DNA of 64,000 nt, taken from the NCBI GenBank assembly GCA_963820415.1, contig CAWFZT010000007.1:62001-126000 (forward strand), in the 5' to 3' direction. The translations under genes and the position numbers were made by a program. The notes below the pieces were generated by a model, which was given only the letters and a program-made list of their open reading frames with translations, did not search any database and was not told the DNA's origin. Each line of letters begins with the position of its first letter. Positions within the stretch are counted from its first letter, which is position 1. Positions 44,334-53,111 of the stretch are shown piece by piece. This DNA is from CAWFZT01 sp963820415. GTDB taxonomy: Bacteria; Chloroflexota; Anaerolineae; Anaerolineales; Anaerolineaceae.

Positions 44334-44533
44334 GATTTCAGTGACAAGGATAAATCAATTGGATTACCGGGATCTTCCAGCGCTTCCGGAGTCATTGCTC
44401 GGGATAATTCTCCGCCTAACGCCTGCTCCAGGGGACGGGTAATATTCAGGCAGGCTTCTCCTTTGATCCCGCGCACGTGGATCTGGACCTGGCCATTTTC
44501 ATCAATGGTTACTTCGATCTCTTGAATCTCCAC
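44330..44533 (-). CDS. DUF2997 small protein
   Basis: 67 residues, opening EIQEIEVTIDENGQVQIHVRG and continuing to KGEACLNITRPLEQALGG, the DUF2997 pattern (one Cys, beta-hairpin then helix). The family has no assigned function and is usually encoded next to DUF1257 and a Ycf46-type ATPase, as here. Its TGA overlaps the radical-SAM ATG. The start is ATG with a GAGG-type ribosome-binding site. Confidence 0.8.
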   Translation of the reverse strand: MEIQEIEVTIDENGQVQIHVRGIKGEACLNITRPLEQALGGELSRAMTPEALEDPGNPIDLSLSLKS

Positions 44534-44545
44534 GATCGTACCTCC

Positions 44546-44926
44546 TCAAACGGCTCTGCGTAAAACCAGGTGAATTTTGCCTTTTTCGCCGACCTCTTCC
44601 GAGACAAGGGTGAAGCCTTGTTCTTCCAGTTTCGCCCTGGTGGCGATGTAGGCATAACGCTGAATTATTTTTTCAGTAAATTCTTTTTTCTTCAGACCTC
44701 TTACCCCATACCAATCAGCGATTATTTCGTAAGCCGTTCCATTTTTTTGAAACCCGATATCGAGGCTGAGCCTCAGGTTAATCTTGATGGCTACAGGGGC
44801 TTTTTTCCCGCCTGTTCCTTGTATCTCCAGATCGCCCTCCTCGTAAGAGTATCCCAAATCCTTTATCGCTTGAATCAAGAACTCTTTCTCAACCATTCGA
44901 GTTTTTATGTGTGAAATATGTGACAT
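44546..44926 (-). CDS. DUF1257 (Ycf35-type) protein
   Basis: 126 residues with the family opening SHISHIKTRM, the segment VEKEFLIQAIKDLGY, and IADWYGVRG followed by IIQRYAY. DUF1257 includes the plastid-encoded Ycf35 and its cyanobacterial homologues, all of unknown biochemical role. It is 12 nt upstream of DUF2997 and 16 nt downstream of the Hsp70-like gene, with ribosome-binding site AAAGGA. The size is normal and the frame intact. Confidence 0.85.
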   Translation of the reverse strand: MSHISHIKTRMVEKEFLIQAIKDLGYSYEEGDLEIQGTGGKKAPVAIKINLRLSLDIGFQKNGTAYEIIADWYGVRGLKKKEFTEKIIQRYAYIATRAKLEEQGFTLVSEEVGEKGKIHLVLRRAV

Positions 44927-44942
44927 ATAAAATCCTTTCCGG

Positions 44943-46539
44943 TCAGATTAATTTAACGACCGGGAAATTCTTTAAAGTCAGGGTGCCGGTTGAAAGTTCA
45001 CGGGCAGTCAAGGTTAGCCTTTTATTGCCATCGATATTGAATTCTACCTCAAAGCGCGCTTCGCCTTGTTCAGCAGGGGGATCAGCAATTAGAAAAGTTG
45101 GGTTTTGCTCGTTCATCCAAAATGTCGAGCGTTGTTCCTCTTCGTGGGGAGTGATTGGCATGAACTCGCGCCGCTCCACTGGGATCAAACACAATCTCCA
45201 GCGCGCCAGACACGCGGTTTGCCTGGCTGCCGACCTCGAAGATGCTGATCCCCAGCTTCTTTTGCCCGGAGTAGCTGGCTTTAACCACCAACCTGGCGAC
45301 CGGGTCGGAGGATGGATAGGGGGTTCCCCGGTTGACGATGGTGTGATAATCGTAATCTCCTTTGACAGGGTTGAGATGTCTGATGGCATAATCGTGCTGG
45401 ATATGGTCAAAGAAATCAACTCCGGCAACGAAAGCTGCCGCTCCGCGCGCCACTGCATCAAGGGGCCGGTTAAGATAAACACGCTCTTTCCCGAAAATCT
45501 GCCGGAGCGCTTTCTGCACAGAGGGAATCTGGCTGCTGCCTCCCAGCATCAAGGCAGCTTGGATCTTGTCCTGATCGTAACCACGCTCGCGGGCGTTATT
45601 GATGGCCGAGTGCACCATTTGATCGATTTCGGAGAAAAGGTTATGCTGGTCCAGCAAATCCTCAAAAGATGTGCGGGACAGACTGGCAGAAAAGGAAAGA
45701 TCTCCCTTTGGAGAAACTACCTGGAGATCTGCCTGATTAGAAAATGAGAGGGTCTCTTTTACCTTCTCACATTCCACCAGGAGAGAATTGCTGATTTCTC
45801 GGATGGTTTCATCCCGAGACTCGAATCTGTTCAGGCGCAAGATTTCTTCGTATATCCATTGATCTAAAGTAGACCCACCGATATCCTTGCCGGCTTTTCC
45901 AAGTACTCGGCAGCGGCGGTTTTTACCTGGGACATCTTCTGGTTCGATTAAAATAACCGAGGAATGCATTGTCCCCCCGCCAAAGTCGAAAATCAGGTAA
46001 ACATTGCCTGGTTGGATGTGGGCTCCGTAACCCAATGCAGCAGCAGAAGGTTCATCAATCAGCCGATACCTTTTGATACCAGTCGCCTCAACTGCTGAAA
46101 TCAGCCAATTTTCATAATGTTCATAGGCTTCTACCGGAACGGTCAGGGCGATTTCTTCGTCTCGCAGATTAAATTCCTGGCTGGCATATACCAGTAAGGT
46201 GGTCAAGAAATCCTTTCCGGCAATAAATGGCGTCACCTCGCTACCATCCAGATTGACCTTGTAAGGGCTGCGATGGCTGATATACCTTTTCATCCAGCGA
46301 AAAGTGCGCGGGGAATCGTACAGAGCTTTCTGCAGCACCTGTCCTCCAATCCAACGCCGACCCTGGGGGTGGGGGGCGTAATGGATCAGCGATGGGATTA
46401 CGGATATTTCTTCGCTGCCCTGCTGGTAAATCCGTCCAAATTCAGGCAAGTGAAGGGGGACTCCCTCTTTTTTCTTTTCGTCCCAAACTGCTATAAGGGT
46501 ATTGGAGGTTCCAAAATCAACAGCCAGGCGGCCAGTCAT
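44943..46539 (-). CDS. Hsp70/DnaK-like ATPase, frameshifted before its C-terminal part
   Basis: An actin-fold Hsp70 relative: phosphate 1 DFGTSNT (8-14), LTVPVEAYE, RLIDEPSAAALGYGAH, phosphate 2 IFDFGGGTMHSSV, and ALMLGGSSQIPSVQKAL near residue 340. After EIVFDPSG the frame turns to nonsense and stops. The next frame continues REFMPITPHEEEQRSTFW to GEARFEVEFNIDGN and KLI at 44943. Removing one G at about 45180 joins them into roughly 530 residues. The C-terminal part is a short beta domain rather than the full DnaK peptide-binding domain. It lies between the AAA ATPase and DUF1257, so it is probably an operon-specific chaperone. Confidence 0.85.
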
Positions 46540-46567
46540 ACAGCATCTGCAATCAATAATTTAAATT

Positions 46568-48106
46568 TTACCTCGGTTTCAAATCTAGCTGGATGCGCAC
46601 AAACCGGTTGGAGGCTTCCTGATTTTCTCGGAAAGAAGCCGATTGGGCGCGACCTTCACGCAGCCAGTTGCGCAACATCTCGATATTCTCGCGTTGAGAG
46701 ACAGACAGGGGTACCTGTCGCTTAAGCGCAGCGCGGATATCTTCGGTATTAAATTCTCGCTGTTGGTCATTAAATCCGACGTACATGGCGTCAATGATCG
46801 CCTGTTCAATTTCAGAGCCGACATAGCCTTCTGATTCGACCGCCAGAATGGATAGGTCGAAATCTTGGGGGATGCGGCGGCGTTTGCTCAAGTGGACTGC
46901 AAAGATTTCCTTTCGCTCTTCTTCGGTAGGAAGGTCCAGGAAAAAAATTTCGTCGAACCGGCCGCGTCGCAGCAGTTCAGGTGGAAGACTGGTGATATCG
47001 TTGGCGGTAGCCACTACGAAAACCGGCGAAGTTTTCTCCTGCATCCAGGTTAAAATTGTGCCAAACACACGTGTGCTGGTGCCGGCGTCGAGGCCTCCGT
47101 GCGCCAAAGCTTTTTCCATCTCATCGATCCACAGGATACAGGGCGCCACGGTTTCTGCCAGGCGAAGAGCCCGGCGGGCGCGTTCCTCCGATTCCCCAAC
47201 CAGACTGCCGAATAGCGAGCCTACGTCCAGGCGAAGCAAGGGAATATGCCACAGGCCGCCGATCATTTTGGCCGTCAGGCTTTTCCCCGTGCCCGGTATA
47301 CCGATCAGGGCCATCCCCTTGGGCGCCGGAAGCCCATAATTGTGAGCTTCCAATGTGAACGCGCGTTCACGCAGGCGCAGCCAGTCTTTAAGAACGCCCA
47401 GGCCGCCCACATCGTCGGGGGTTTGGGTGACAGAAAAGAATTCGAGAGCTTCGCTTTCGCGAATGATCTGTTTCTTTTCTTCGATGACCAGGTCGATGTC
47501 CCGGTCGTCCAGGACTCCATCGGTCACGATTGCCTTGGCGTAGACACGCTGCGCTTGGGAAGCGGTTAATCCAAGGGCTGCCTGGATCATTTTTTCCCTG
47601 CCTAGCACGGTCAGGTTGATCTTTATCCCCGGTGTCTGGGTCATATTCTTCAAAACATCGTCCAGTTCGACCGTGGTTGGGTAAGGAAATTCGACGATGA
47701 CGGCATCATCTTTTAATTCTTCCGGGATCTTTCCACCAGGTGTAGTGATGATGATCGTCTTCTTAGTATATTTCAACTTCTGGCAAACGCTGCGCAGTTT
47801 CCTTTTAATTTGAGGATTATTCCAGGCGTCGTGGAAATCTTTCAGGATGAAAATGGTGGAATTCTTACTGTCGCTTTTCTCGATCACATCCAGGGCAGTC
47901 AGCGGATCTTTAGCAGTTGGCGGATTAATCGTGCTGGGAGTGACCCACTGGTAGCCATCCGCAGCGTCCCAGGCCAAACATGCGCGTTGAGTGCGCTCGC
48001 ACAGCCCTTGAATGGTCTGCAATACACGTTCTTCTTCGGGAGTCAGCAGAGTAATTAAGGTGAAGCGTGCTCTCAAGTAGATATCGAGTTGTTCATCGAA
48101 TTTCAT
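46568..48106 (-). CDS. Ycf46-like AAA+ ATPase
   Basis: First gene of the operon, 512 residues. Residues 1-200 are a degenerate RecA-like domain; then a single AAA+ module: Walker A GIPGTGKS, Walker B CILWIDEMEK, sensor 1 VVATAND and the arginine fingers ELLRRGRFDEIFF. This two-part design is that of Ycf46, encoded in red-algal plastids and cyanobacteria. A helical lid and basic C terminus follow. The ATG has no Shine-Dalgarno and lies 8 nt after a TATAAT, so the mRNA is probably leaderless. A palindromic element lies 51 nt upstream. Confidence 0.88.
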   Translation of the reverse strand: MKFDEQLDIYLRARFTLITLLTPEEERVLQTIQGLCERTQRACLAWDAADGYQWVTPSTINPPTAKDPLTALDVIEKSDSKNSTIFILKDFHDAWNNPQIKRKLRSVCQKLKYTKKTIIITTPGGKIPEELKDDAVIVEFPYPTTVELDDVLKNMTQTPGIKINLTVLGREKMIQAALGLTASQAQRVYAKAIVTDGVLDDRDIDLVIEEKKQIIRESEALEFFSVTQTPDDVGGLGVLKDWLRLRERAFTLEAHNYGLPAPKGMALIGIPGTGKSLTAKMIGGLWHIPLLRLDVGSLFGSLVGESEERARRALRLAETVAPCILWIDEMEKALAHGGLDAGTSTRVFGTILTWMQEKTSPVFVVATANDITSLPPELLRRGRFDEIFFLDLPTEEERKEIFAVHLSKRRRIPQDFDLSILAVESEGYVGSEIEQAIIDAMYVGFNDQQREFNTEDIRAALKRQVPLSVSQRENIEMLRNWLREGRAQSASFRENQEASNRFVRIQLDLKPR

Positions 48107-48114
48107 AAGTAGTA

Positions 48115-48120
48115 ATTATA
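48115..48120 (-). promoter_or_regulatory. -10 box of the Ycf46 operon, leaderless candidate
   Basis: TATAAT on the minus strand, separated from the AAA ATPase ATG by only TACTACTT. Transcription should begin at, or a base or two from, the start codon. Confidence 0.6.
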
Positions 48121-48156
48121 CATCAGCGGTAACCGGGCGGGTGACATAGTTAGTTT

Positions 48157-48250
48157 GGTTCTCTGGGAATTGCCGTGGTGAACTCCCAAATTTTGGGGTG
48201 TCATGACACCCCAAAATCTGGGGACCTTCCATGGTAAATCCCAATGAGCC
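48157..48250. repeat. Palindromic intergenic element, copy 4
   Basis: The most regular copy: arms GGTTCTCTGGGAATTGCC and (reversed) GGCTCATTGGGATTTACC, centre AAATTTTGGGGTGTCATGAC with complement, 94 nt in all. It lies between the 3' end of the CAP/LysM gene and the promoter of the Ycf46 operon, so it could end the first transcript as well as border the second. Confidence 0.93.
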
Positions 48251-48258
48251 AGGTAGTT

Positions 48259-49707
48259 TTACAACTTTTTACGAGAATTAAACAAGAACAGCAACGAACC
48301 ACCCAGGGCCAGTCCAATCAATATAAACCAGCCGAAAATGGTTCTACCGCTGGTGAAAGGAGAATCGACTGATGAAGTCGGGCTGATGATTGTTTGTGTC
48401 GGGATCGGGGTGGAGGTGGGTGTAGATGGCCATGCTGTGGCGGTCGGTGTCATCGTAACTGGACTGGGAGTAGGTGTTTTGGTAGCCGGCGGCGTCACAA
48501 GTAAAAGCAGTTTTTGATTGGGATATAGAATGGAGGAATCATCCAGCCCATTCCAGGCCATCAGGTCAGCCAGGCTTACTTCGTAAAGTTTTGCGATCCA
48601 TGACAGGGTCTCTCCGCTCTTGATAATGTGATAATACTTACCGTCACTTGCAGGGGTAAGTTTTTCGAGGGAGGTTAAAGGACGAGCAGTTGGCGTGGGT
48701 GTCACTGAGGAAGGCTGTATGACCAGTTTCTGCCCGATTTGCAAGGGCCAATCAACCTGAATACCATTCAGAGCCAGGATTGTGTTGACATTGACCCCGT
48801 AGGCCTGAGCAATTGTGCTGAGGGTTTGATATGCCTGGACGACATGAACAACCTTGCCGTCTTTATCCGGTGTGCTGATTTGGATCATACCAACCGGCGT
48901 AGGGGTGACATAGCCTTTCGTGTTGCTGGTGGGGATAAACAAACGCTGGCCGATTTGTAGTGCGAAGTCCCTGGAGAGATTGTTCCAGGTTTCCAGGTCC
49001 TTTATGGTAATTTTATAAGCTATGGCAATCGACCAAAAAGATTGGCCGGCCTGAACAACATGGAACACTTTGCCGTCTGCGTCCGGCTTGGCAATTTTTA
49101 CCGGGACGATTAATCGGGACACGCCGGGTACTCTGCCATTGTCAGTTGTCCCGCTGGGGTTTGTAGTGGTTCCACCAGGAGGAAATATATATTCCCCGCA
49201 GGATTTTCCGGCGGTGTAAGCCGCCTGTAAAATATAATACGTAAATCCGTTTGAGGCTTTGGCTACCCCGGCGCCTATATTGCAGTAGGCTGGTTGGACG
49301 GCCGGTATCATGTGGGCAGCATCTGACCAGACTAACATGATCTGGTCGATAGATGCGTAGTTGCCCACCGCAAAATTTTCGGTTCCCCAAACTTTAGATC
49401 CCCCGCCGAAACCGGCCGCGGCCAGCCGGCCGGAAACATTGCCAATATGCGAGGACATATTGTTGGCTGCCATGGTCTCAGCCGTTGTCTGTGCGACCGC
49501 ATCTATGATTGGGTCTTCCACCAGCGCCGGCAGCCCGTTGGAGATGCGCAAGGTATTCATGGCGATTATCAAGTCATAAGCCGTGACGTCATCTGATTGC
49601 ACGGGATTGGCCGGGGATGGATTGGCAAATACATTAGCCGCTGGAATGGCTAAACCGGCCAGGAGCACCAGGAAGAGCAAACAACGGGTTATGGATTTAG
49701 GAAGCAC
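48259..49707 (-). CDS. Secreted CAP-domain protein with three LysM repeats and a C-terminal anchor
   Basis: 482 residues: signal peptide (1-28), CAP/SCP domain (about 45-175, with LRISNGLPAL and the HIGNVSGRL and WGTENFAVG signatures), three LysM peptidoglycan-binding repeats (about 215-260, 285-330 and 355-400), a Thr/Pro/Ser-rich stalk and a C-terminal membrane helix with basic tail (FNSRKKL). It should sit on the outside of the membrane, bound to the wall. CAP proteins have diverse or unknown activities. The start is GTG; TATAAT ends 6 nt before it with no Shine-Dalgarno. Confidence 0.88.
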   Translation of the reverse strand: MLPKSITRCLLFLVLLAGLAIPAANVFANPSPANPVQSDDVTAYDLIIAMNTLRISNGLPALVEDPIIDAVAQTTAETMAANNMSSHIGNVSGRLAAAGFGGGSKVWGTENFAVGNYASIDQIMLVWSDAAHMIPAVQPAYCNIGAGVAKASNGFTYYILQAAYTAGKSCGEYIFPPGGTTTNPSGTTDNGRVPGVSRLIVPVKIAKPDADGKVFHVVQAGQSFWSIAIAYKITIKDLETWNNLSRDFALQIGQRLFIPTSNTKGYVTPTPVGMIQISTPDKDGKVVHVVQAYQTLSTIAQAYGVNVNTILALNGIQVDWPLQIGQKLVIQPSSVTPTPTARPLTSLEKLTPASDGKYYHIIKSGETLSWIAKLYEVSLADLMAWNGLDDSSILYPNQKLLLLVTPPATKTPTPSPVTMTPTATAWPSTPTSTPIPTQTIISPTSSVDSPFTSGRTIFGWFILIGLALGGSLLFLFNSRKKL

Positions 49708-49713
49708 GTGTTA

Positions 49714-49719
49714 ATTATA
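49714..49719 (-). promoter_or_regulatory. -10 box of the CAP/LysM gene, leaderless candidate
   Basis: TATAAT on the minus strand lies 6 nt from the GTG start codon, so the transcript probably starts at the GTG itself. Confidence 0.55.
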
Positions 49720-49748
49720 ATGCTTGAATTGACCCTCTAAATCATGCA

Positions 49749-49776
49749 TTCAAACTATTTCGTAATCGTGTATAAT
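49749..49776 (+). promoter_or_regulatory. Promoter of the glmS ribozyme transcript
   Basis: TTCAAA, 16 nt, TATAAT (49771-49776). It would put the transcription start near 49783, about 64 nt before the ribozyme cleavage site. Confidence 0.5.
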
Positions 49777-49845
49777 GACTTTTGTTATTTTGCTATCACT
49801 GGAGGTGAAAAACGGAATAAAATCAAATGACATTGGGAAAAGACA

Positions 49846-50000
49846 AGCGCATGGCTTCTGGCCAGGGGGAATGGATTGCCAGAAGTGACGAGGTAGAGGG
49901 TTCTCCATCGCGAAGGTGGAGCTAACCGGCTGAGCGCCGGGAAAATCGAGAGATCAGCGGAAGCCCTCCGGTTTTTTTACCGATACTTTCCCCAACCAAT
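49846..50000 (+). ncRNA. glmS ribozyme (glucosamine-6-phosphate-activated self-cleaving RNA)
   Basis: Predicted from motif matches upstream of glmS. Cleavage core A|GCGC at 49846-49850; P1 arms TTCTGGC and GCCAGAA; then TGACGAGGTAGAGGGTT (consensus GACGAGG-n-GGAGG); a CCGGC-TGAGC-GCCGG hairpin; and AGCGGAAGCCCTCCGG (consensus GCGGATGCCTCCCGG) that re-pairs with the GAGGG strand. The end is approximate; a CGGT...ACCG hairpin follows. Glucosamine-6-phosphate would trigger cleavage and mRNA decay, giving feedback on GlmS. The 50001-50178 stretch holds no other gene. Confidence 0.82.
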
Positions 50001-50178
50001 TATGAACTTGAGCTTTCACTTCAACCGGTGAAGGCGAACTGGTGATTTCGATTCCGCCACGTTGATGGTGGGATGAAATCAGTTGACTGCCTGCACATGA
50101 GCTTCCGGGAGGGTTATTTACCGGAACTCAATCCTGGCAGATTAAAGACCTTTATATTCGTTTAATCACGAGGTAACT

Positions 50179-52020
50179 ATGTGCGGAATTGTTGGCTATA
50201 TCGGAAAAAAAGATGCCACGACCATCATTTTGAGTGGGCTGAAAAAATTGGAATACAGGGGTTACGATTCGGCCGGCATAGCGGTTCTAGAAGACGGTCA
50301 TATCACCGTGCGCAGGGCGGCAGGAAAATTAGACTGCCTGGCAGACCTGGTCAACGGCCAACCTTTAAGCGGGAAAATGGGCATCGGTCATACGCGCTGG
50401 GCGACCCATGGCGAACCGAATGAACGCAATGCCCATCCACAATCCGGTGTGACCGGGAGAGTTGTCGTCGTGCACAATGGGATCGTCGAAAATTTTCTTG
50501 AACTGCACGAGGAATTGAGCGCGGAAGGGATCGAATTCAATTCCGACACCGATACCGAGACGATCGTGCATTTGATCGAACGGTACCTGGCGATGGGAAA
50601 GGGCCTGGTAGAAGCCGTCCGTAAAGCCTTGTGTATGATCAAAGGCGCCCACGGGGTTGTGGTCATGTCCGCCGATGAGCCGGATAAGATCGTGGCAGCC
50701 AGGATTGGAAACGCCGGCGGGGTCGTGGTCGGATTTGGCGAAGGGGAGATGTTCGTGGCTTCTGATGTACCGGCGATACTCGAGCATACCCGCAAAGTCT
50801 GCTTCCTCAACTCTCGCCAAATGGCTGTCATTACTCGTAATGGAGTAGAGATCCAGACTCTCGAGGGAAAACCGGTCAAAATTCAGCCAGGTATAGTAGC
50901 TTGGGATCCGGTTTCAGCCGAAAAAGGCAAATACCGCCATTTCATGCAGAAAGAAATTCATGAGCAAGTTCGCTCGCTCACTGATACCCTGGCGGGTAGA
51001 GTCGATTTTAAGCACGGCAAAATCCGGCTGCCGAGCTTGAATCTGACCGCAGATTTTGCCTGTAAAATCCAAAAGATTTTTATCACTGCCTGTGGAACCG
51101 CCGCGCATGCCGGGATGGTTGGAAAAATATTAATCGAGAAAATTGCACGCATCCCAGTGGAAGTGGACATCGCCTCTGAATTCCGCTACCGTGAGCCCAT
51201 ACTTCCATCCGGAACGGTCGTGCTGGCCATCAGCCAATCTGGGGAAACCGCCGACACCCTGGCAGCCATGGAGCTGGCGCGCAAAGAGGGCGCAACAGTA
51301 TGGTCCATCGTGAATGCGATTGGCTCGCAAGCCATGCGCCTGACGGATGGCTATATCTCGATGCAAGCTGGCCCAGAAATTGGTGTGGCCTCTACCAAGG
51401 CATTTACTGCCCCGCTGCTTGACCTGTATCTGCTGGCAGTCCTGTTGGCCGATTTGCGCGGCATGCTCACCACCACAGAGCGCAAACGCCTGGTGGCCGA
51501 TCTGAGCCTGGTGCCAGACCTGGTCGGCAAGCTTCTCGACCGCGAGCAGGATGTGGTCAGTGTTGCTCGATATATGAAGGATACTCGTGATGCACTGTAC
51601 CTGGGGCGTGGCATCAATATGCCCATCGCCTATGAAGGGGCATTAAAACTCAAAGAAATTTCGTATATCCACGCAGAAGCCTATCCGGCCGGTGAAATGA
51701 AGCACGGGCCGATTGCTTTGATCGACCGGGACATGCCGGTCATCGTTATCGCCCCGCAGGACCCCTGGTATGACAAGATGATCAGCCAGGTGGAGCAGGT
51801 CAAAGCCCGCGGTGGGAAAGTGATTGTAGTGGCGACGGATAGGGACGAGCGCATGCAAGGGTTGGCCGACCAGGTGCTGTGGGTGCCGGACGTACCCTGG
51901 ATGTTGAGCCCGGTGATGACCGTGATCCCTTTGCAGATGCTGGCCTATCACATTGCCGCGCTGCGCGGGTTGGACGTTGACCAACCCAGGAACCTGGCCA
52001 AGTCGGTGACTGTGGAATGA
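50179..52020 (+). CDS. glmS: Glutamine-fructose-6-phosphate aminotransferase
   Basis: GlmS makes glucosamine-6-phosphate from fructose-6-phosphate and glutamine, the entry to peptidoglycan amino sugars. Its 613 residues hold an N-terminal glutaminase domain with Cys2 (MCGIVGYIG), HTRWATHGEPNERNAHP and NGIVENF, and two SIS isomerase domains (CGTAAHAGMVG; ISQSGETADTLAAM; STKAFTAPLLDL) ending DQPRNLAKSVTVE. GAGGT precedes the ATG. A probable glmS ribozyme lies upstream. A second copy of its last 52 codons, differing only at silent sites, lies at 55626. Confidence 0.97.
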   Translation: MCGIVGYIGKKDATTIILSGLKKLEYRGYDSAGIAVLEDGHITVRRAAGKLDCLADLVNGQPLSGKMGIGHTRWATHGEPNERNAHPQSGVTGRVVVVHNGIVENFLELHEELSAEGIEFNSDTDTETIVHLIERYLAMGKGLVEAVRKALCMIKGAHGVVVMSADEPDKIVAARIGNAGGVVVGFGEGEMFVASDVPAILEHTRKVCFLNSRQMAVITRNGVEIQTLEGKPVKIQPGIVAWDPVSAEKGKYRHFMQKEIHEQVRSLTDTLAGRVDFKHGKIRLPSLNLTADFACKIQKIFITACGTAAHAGMVGKILIEKIARIPVEVDIASEFRYREPILPSGTVVLAISQSGETADTLAAMELARKEGATVWSIVNAIGSQAMRLTDGYISMQAGPEIGVASTKAFTAPLLDLYLLAVLLADLRGMLTTTERKRLVADLSLVPDLVGKLLDREQDVVSVARYMKDTRDALYLGRGINMPIAYEGALKLKEISYIHAEAYPAGEMKHGPIALIDRDMPVIVIAPQDPWYDKMISQVEQVKARGGKVIVVATDRDERMQGLADQVLWVPDVPWMLSPVMTVIPLQMLAYHIAALRGLDVDQPRNLAKSVTVE

Positions 52021-52570
52021 TTTTTTGTTTTGAGGTGCTTTGGAGCTATGATTTCGGGATGGATACTACTGATGATGGTCGTCCTTTCCGCATGCCTGAA
52101 TATGATTGATGAGTACTGGCGGGAATGCTTGGCAATCTTGGTGGGTCGAAAATTCAGGTCAGGCGATTTCGAAGCATGCCTGACAGCGCTTTTCTGCACC
52201 CATGGTGATGACACGGGATCTGAACCTGTCCCTGGATACCGTCATGACCGCCTTGAGCGATCTGCATCCTGGATCAGCAATTCAATTGTTGTGAACATAT
52301 CCCCTGGTTCACTTTTGGGTTGCTTTCTCCCCTTACATAATCGCCTTCAACCCGACCAGAGGTTTTCAGAAACGAACATAATTTCTATTTCGGTCTTCAT
52401 AACCAGATAAGAATTTAGCTTCAGCGATGGAGTGGGTTACAAGTGAAGATTTTGATGCTTTTCTCACACTGTGTGAGGTGAAAATCACCAAAAAGGATTA
52501 TAGTGGGGTATATCAGATAGCCCAGTTCCCTGCGGTGGAAACTGCATAATTACTTCCGGTGCATTTATGC
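52021..52570. other. Intergenic stretch without recognisable gene, holding repeat copy R-A
   Basis: 550 nt after glmS. 52050-52205 shows nothing I recognise. 52206-52373 is a repeat found again at 55459. A perfect CTCACAC-T-GTGTGAG palindrome at 52463-52477 could be an operator. Short open frames here have no support from ribosome-binding sites or codon pattern. Confidence 0.5.
52206..52373. repeat. Diverged repeat R, copy A
   Basis: About 168 nt similar to 55459-55625 at most positions. One frame in both copies reads MTRDLNLSLDTVMTALSDL or close to it, then HPGSAIQ and a stop, which may be the tail of a lost gene. The family is not recognised. Confidence 0.7.
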
Positions 52571-53044
52571 CTACGTATACTGGTTGTTTATCCATTTCCT
52601 CATGAGAATGGCTTCCTCGCCATCTTCGTAGAAGCCCGGCTGGGCGCCAAAAGGGACGAACCCCATTTTGTGCCAAAAGACCAGCGCGGCGGTATTCGTC
52701 TTCCTCACTTCCAGGGTGATTTGTTTCTTGCCATATTCTTTAACCCGCTCGACTGTGTAATTTAACAGCGCTGTCGCTATGCCGCGTCTCTTGTAGCTTG
52801 GGTGAATGGCCAGGGAGGCCAGGTCGCCCTGAGCAGGCAGGATGCGCGTGATGATATATCCAACAATGCGGCCTTCGATCTCGGCAAGCAGGAATAGGTC
52901 AGGGTTGTAATGATACCAGCGCTCGAAATCTTCTAATTTGTAAGCATCAAATCGGTTGAAAGATATGTTTTCAATCTCCAGAACCTGTTGGAGATCATTT
53001 TCCTGCCAGGTGAGTTGCCGGATGTGAATTTCTTCTCTGCTCAT
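52571..53044 (-). CDS. GNAT acetyltransferase, RimI-like
   Basis: A 157-residue GNAT protein: IRQLTWQENDLQQVLEIE opening, motif A LASLAIHPSYKRRGIATAL (Q/RxxGxG/A acetyl-CoA loop as RRGIA), and motif B with TNTAALVFWHKMGF. RimI enzymes acetylate ribosomal protein S18 or other N termini, but many GNATs of this form act on small molecules, so the substrate is open. A second ATG three nt upstream (53047) is also possible. Confidence 0.85.
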   Translation of the reverse strand: MSREEIHIRQLTWQENDLQQVLEIENISFNRFDAYKLEDFERWYHYNPDLFLLAEIEGRIVGYIITRILPAQGDLASLAIHPSYKRRGIATALLNYTVERVKEYGKKQITLEVRKTNTAALVFWHKMGFVPFGAQPGFYEDGEEAILMRKWINNQYT

Positions 53045-53111
53045 CAAGTTTTCTTCTACCGGATATGGCGAGTCTCACATAAGGCCCGGGAAACGGCTGC
53101 TGGGAAGCATC

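Noticed and set aside
44911..45747. Long plus-strand open frame of 278 codons opposite the Hsp70-like and DUF1257 genes
   Set aside because: It is antisense to two genes with clear family motifs and has no ribosome-binding site or recognisable domain.
48157..48250. Target-site duplication around the palindromic element
   Set aside because: TAGTTT appears on both sides of this copy but is offset by several bases on the right, and the other copies show no matching flanks.
52463..52477. CTCACAC-T-GTGTGAG palindrome as a defined operator
   Set aside because: It is perfect but isolated, with no clear promoter or regulator nearby, so it is only mentioned within the intergenic entry.
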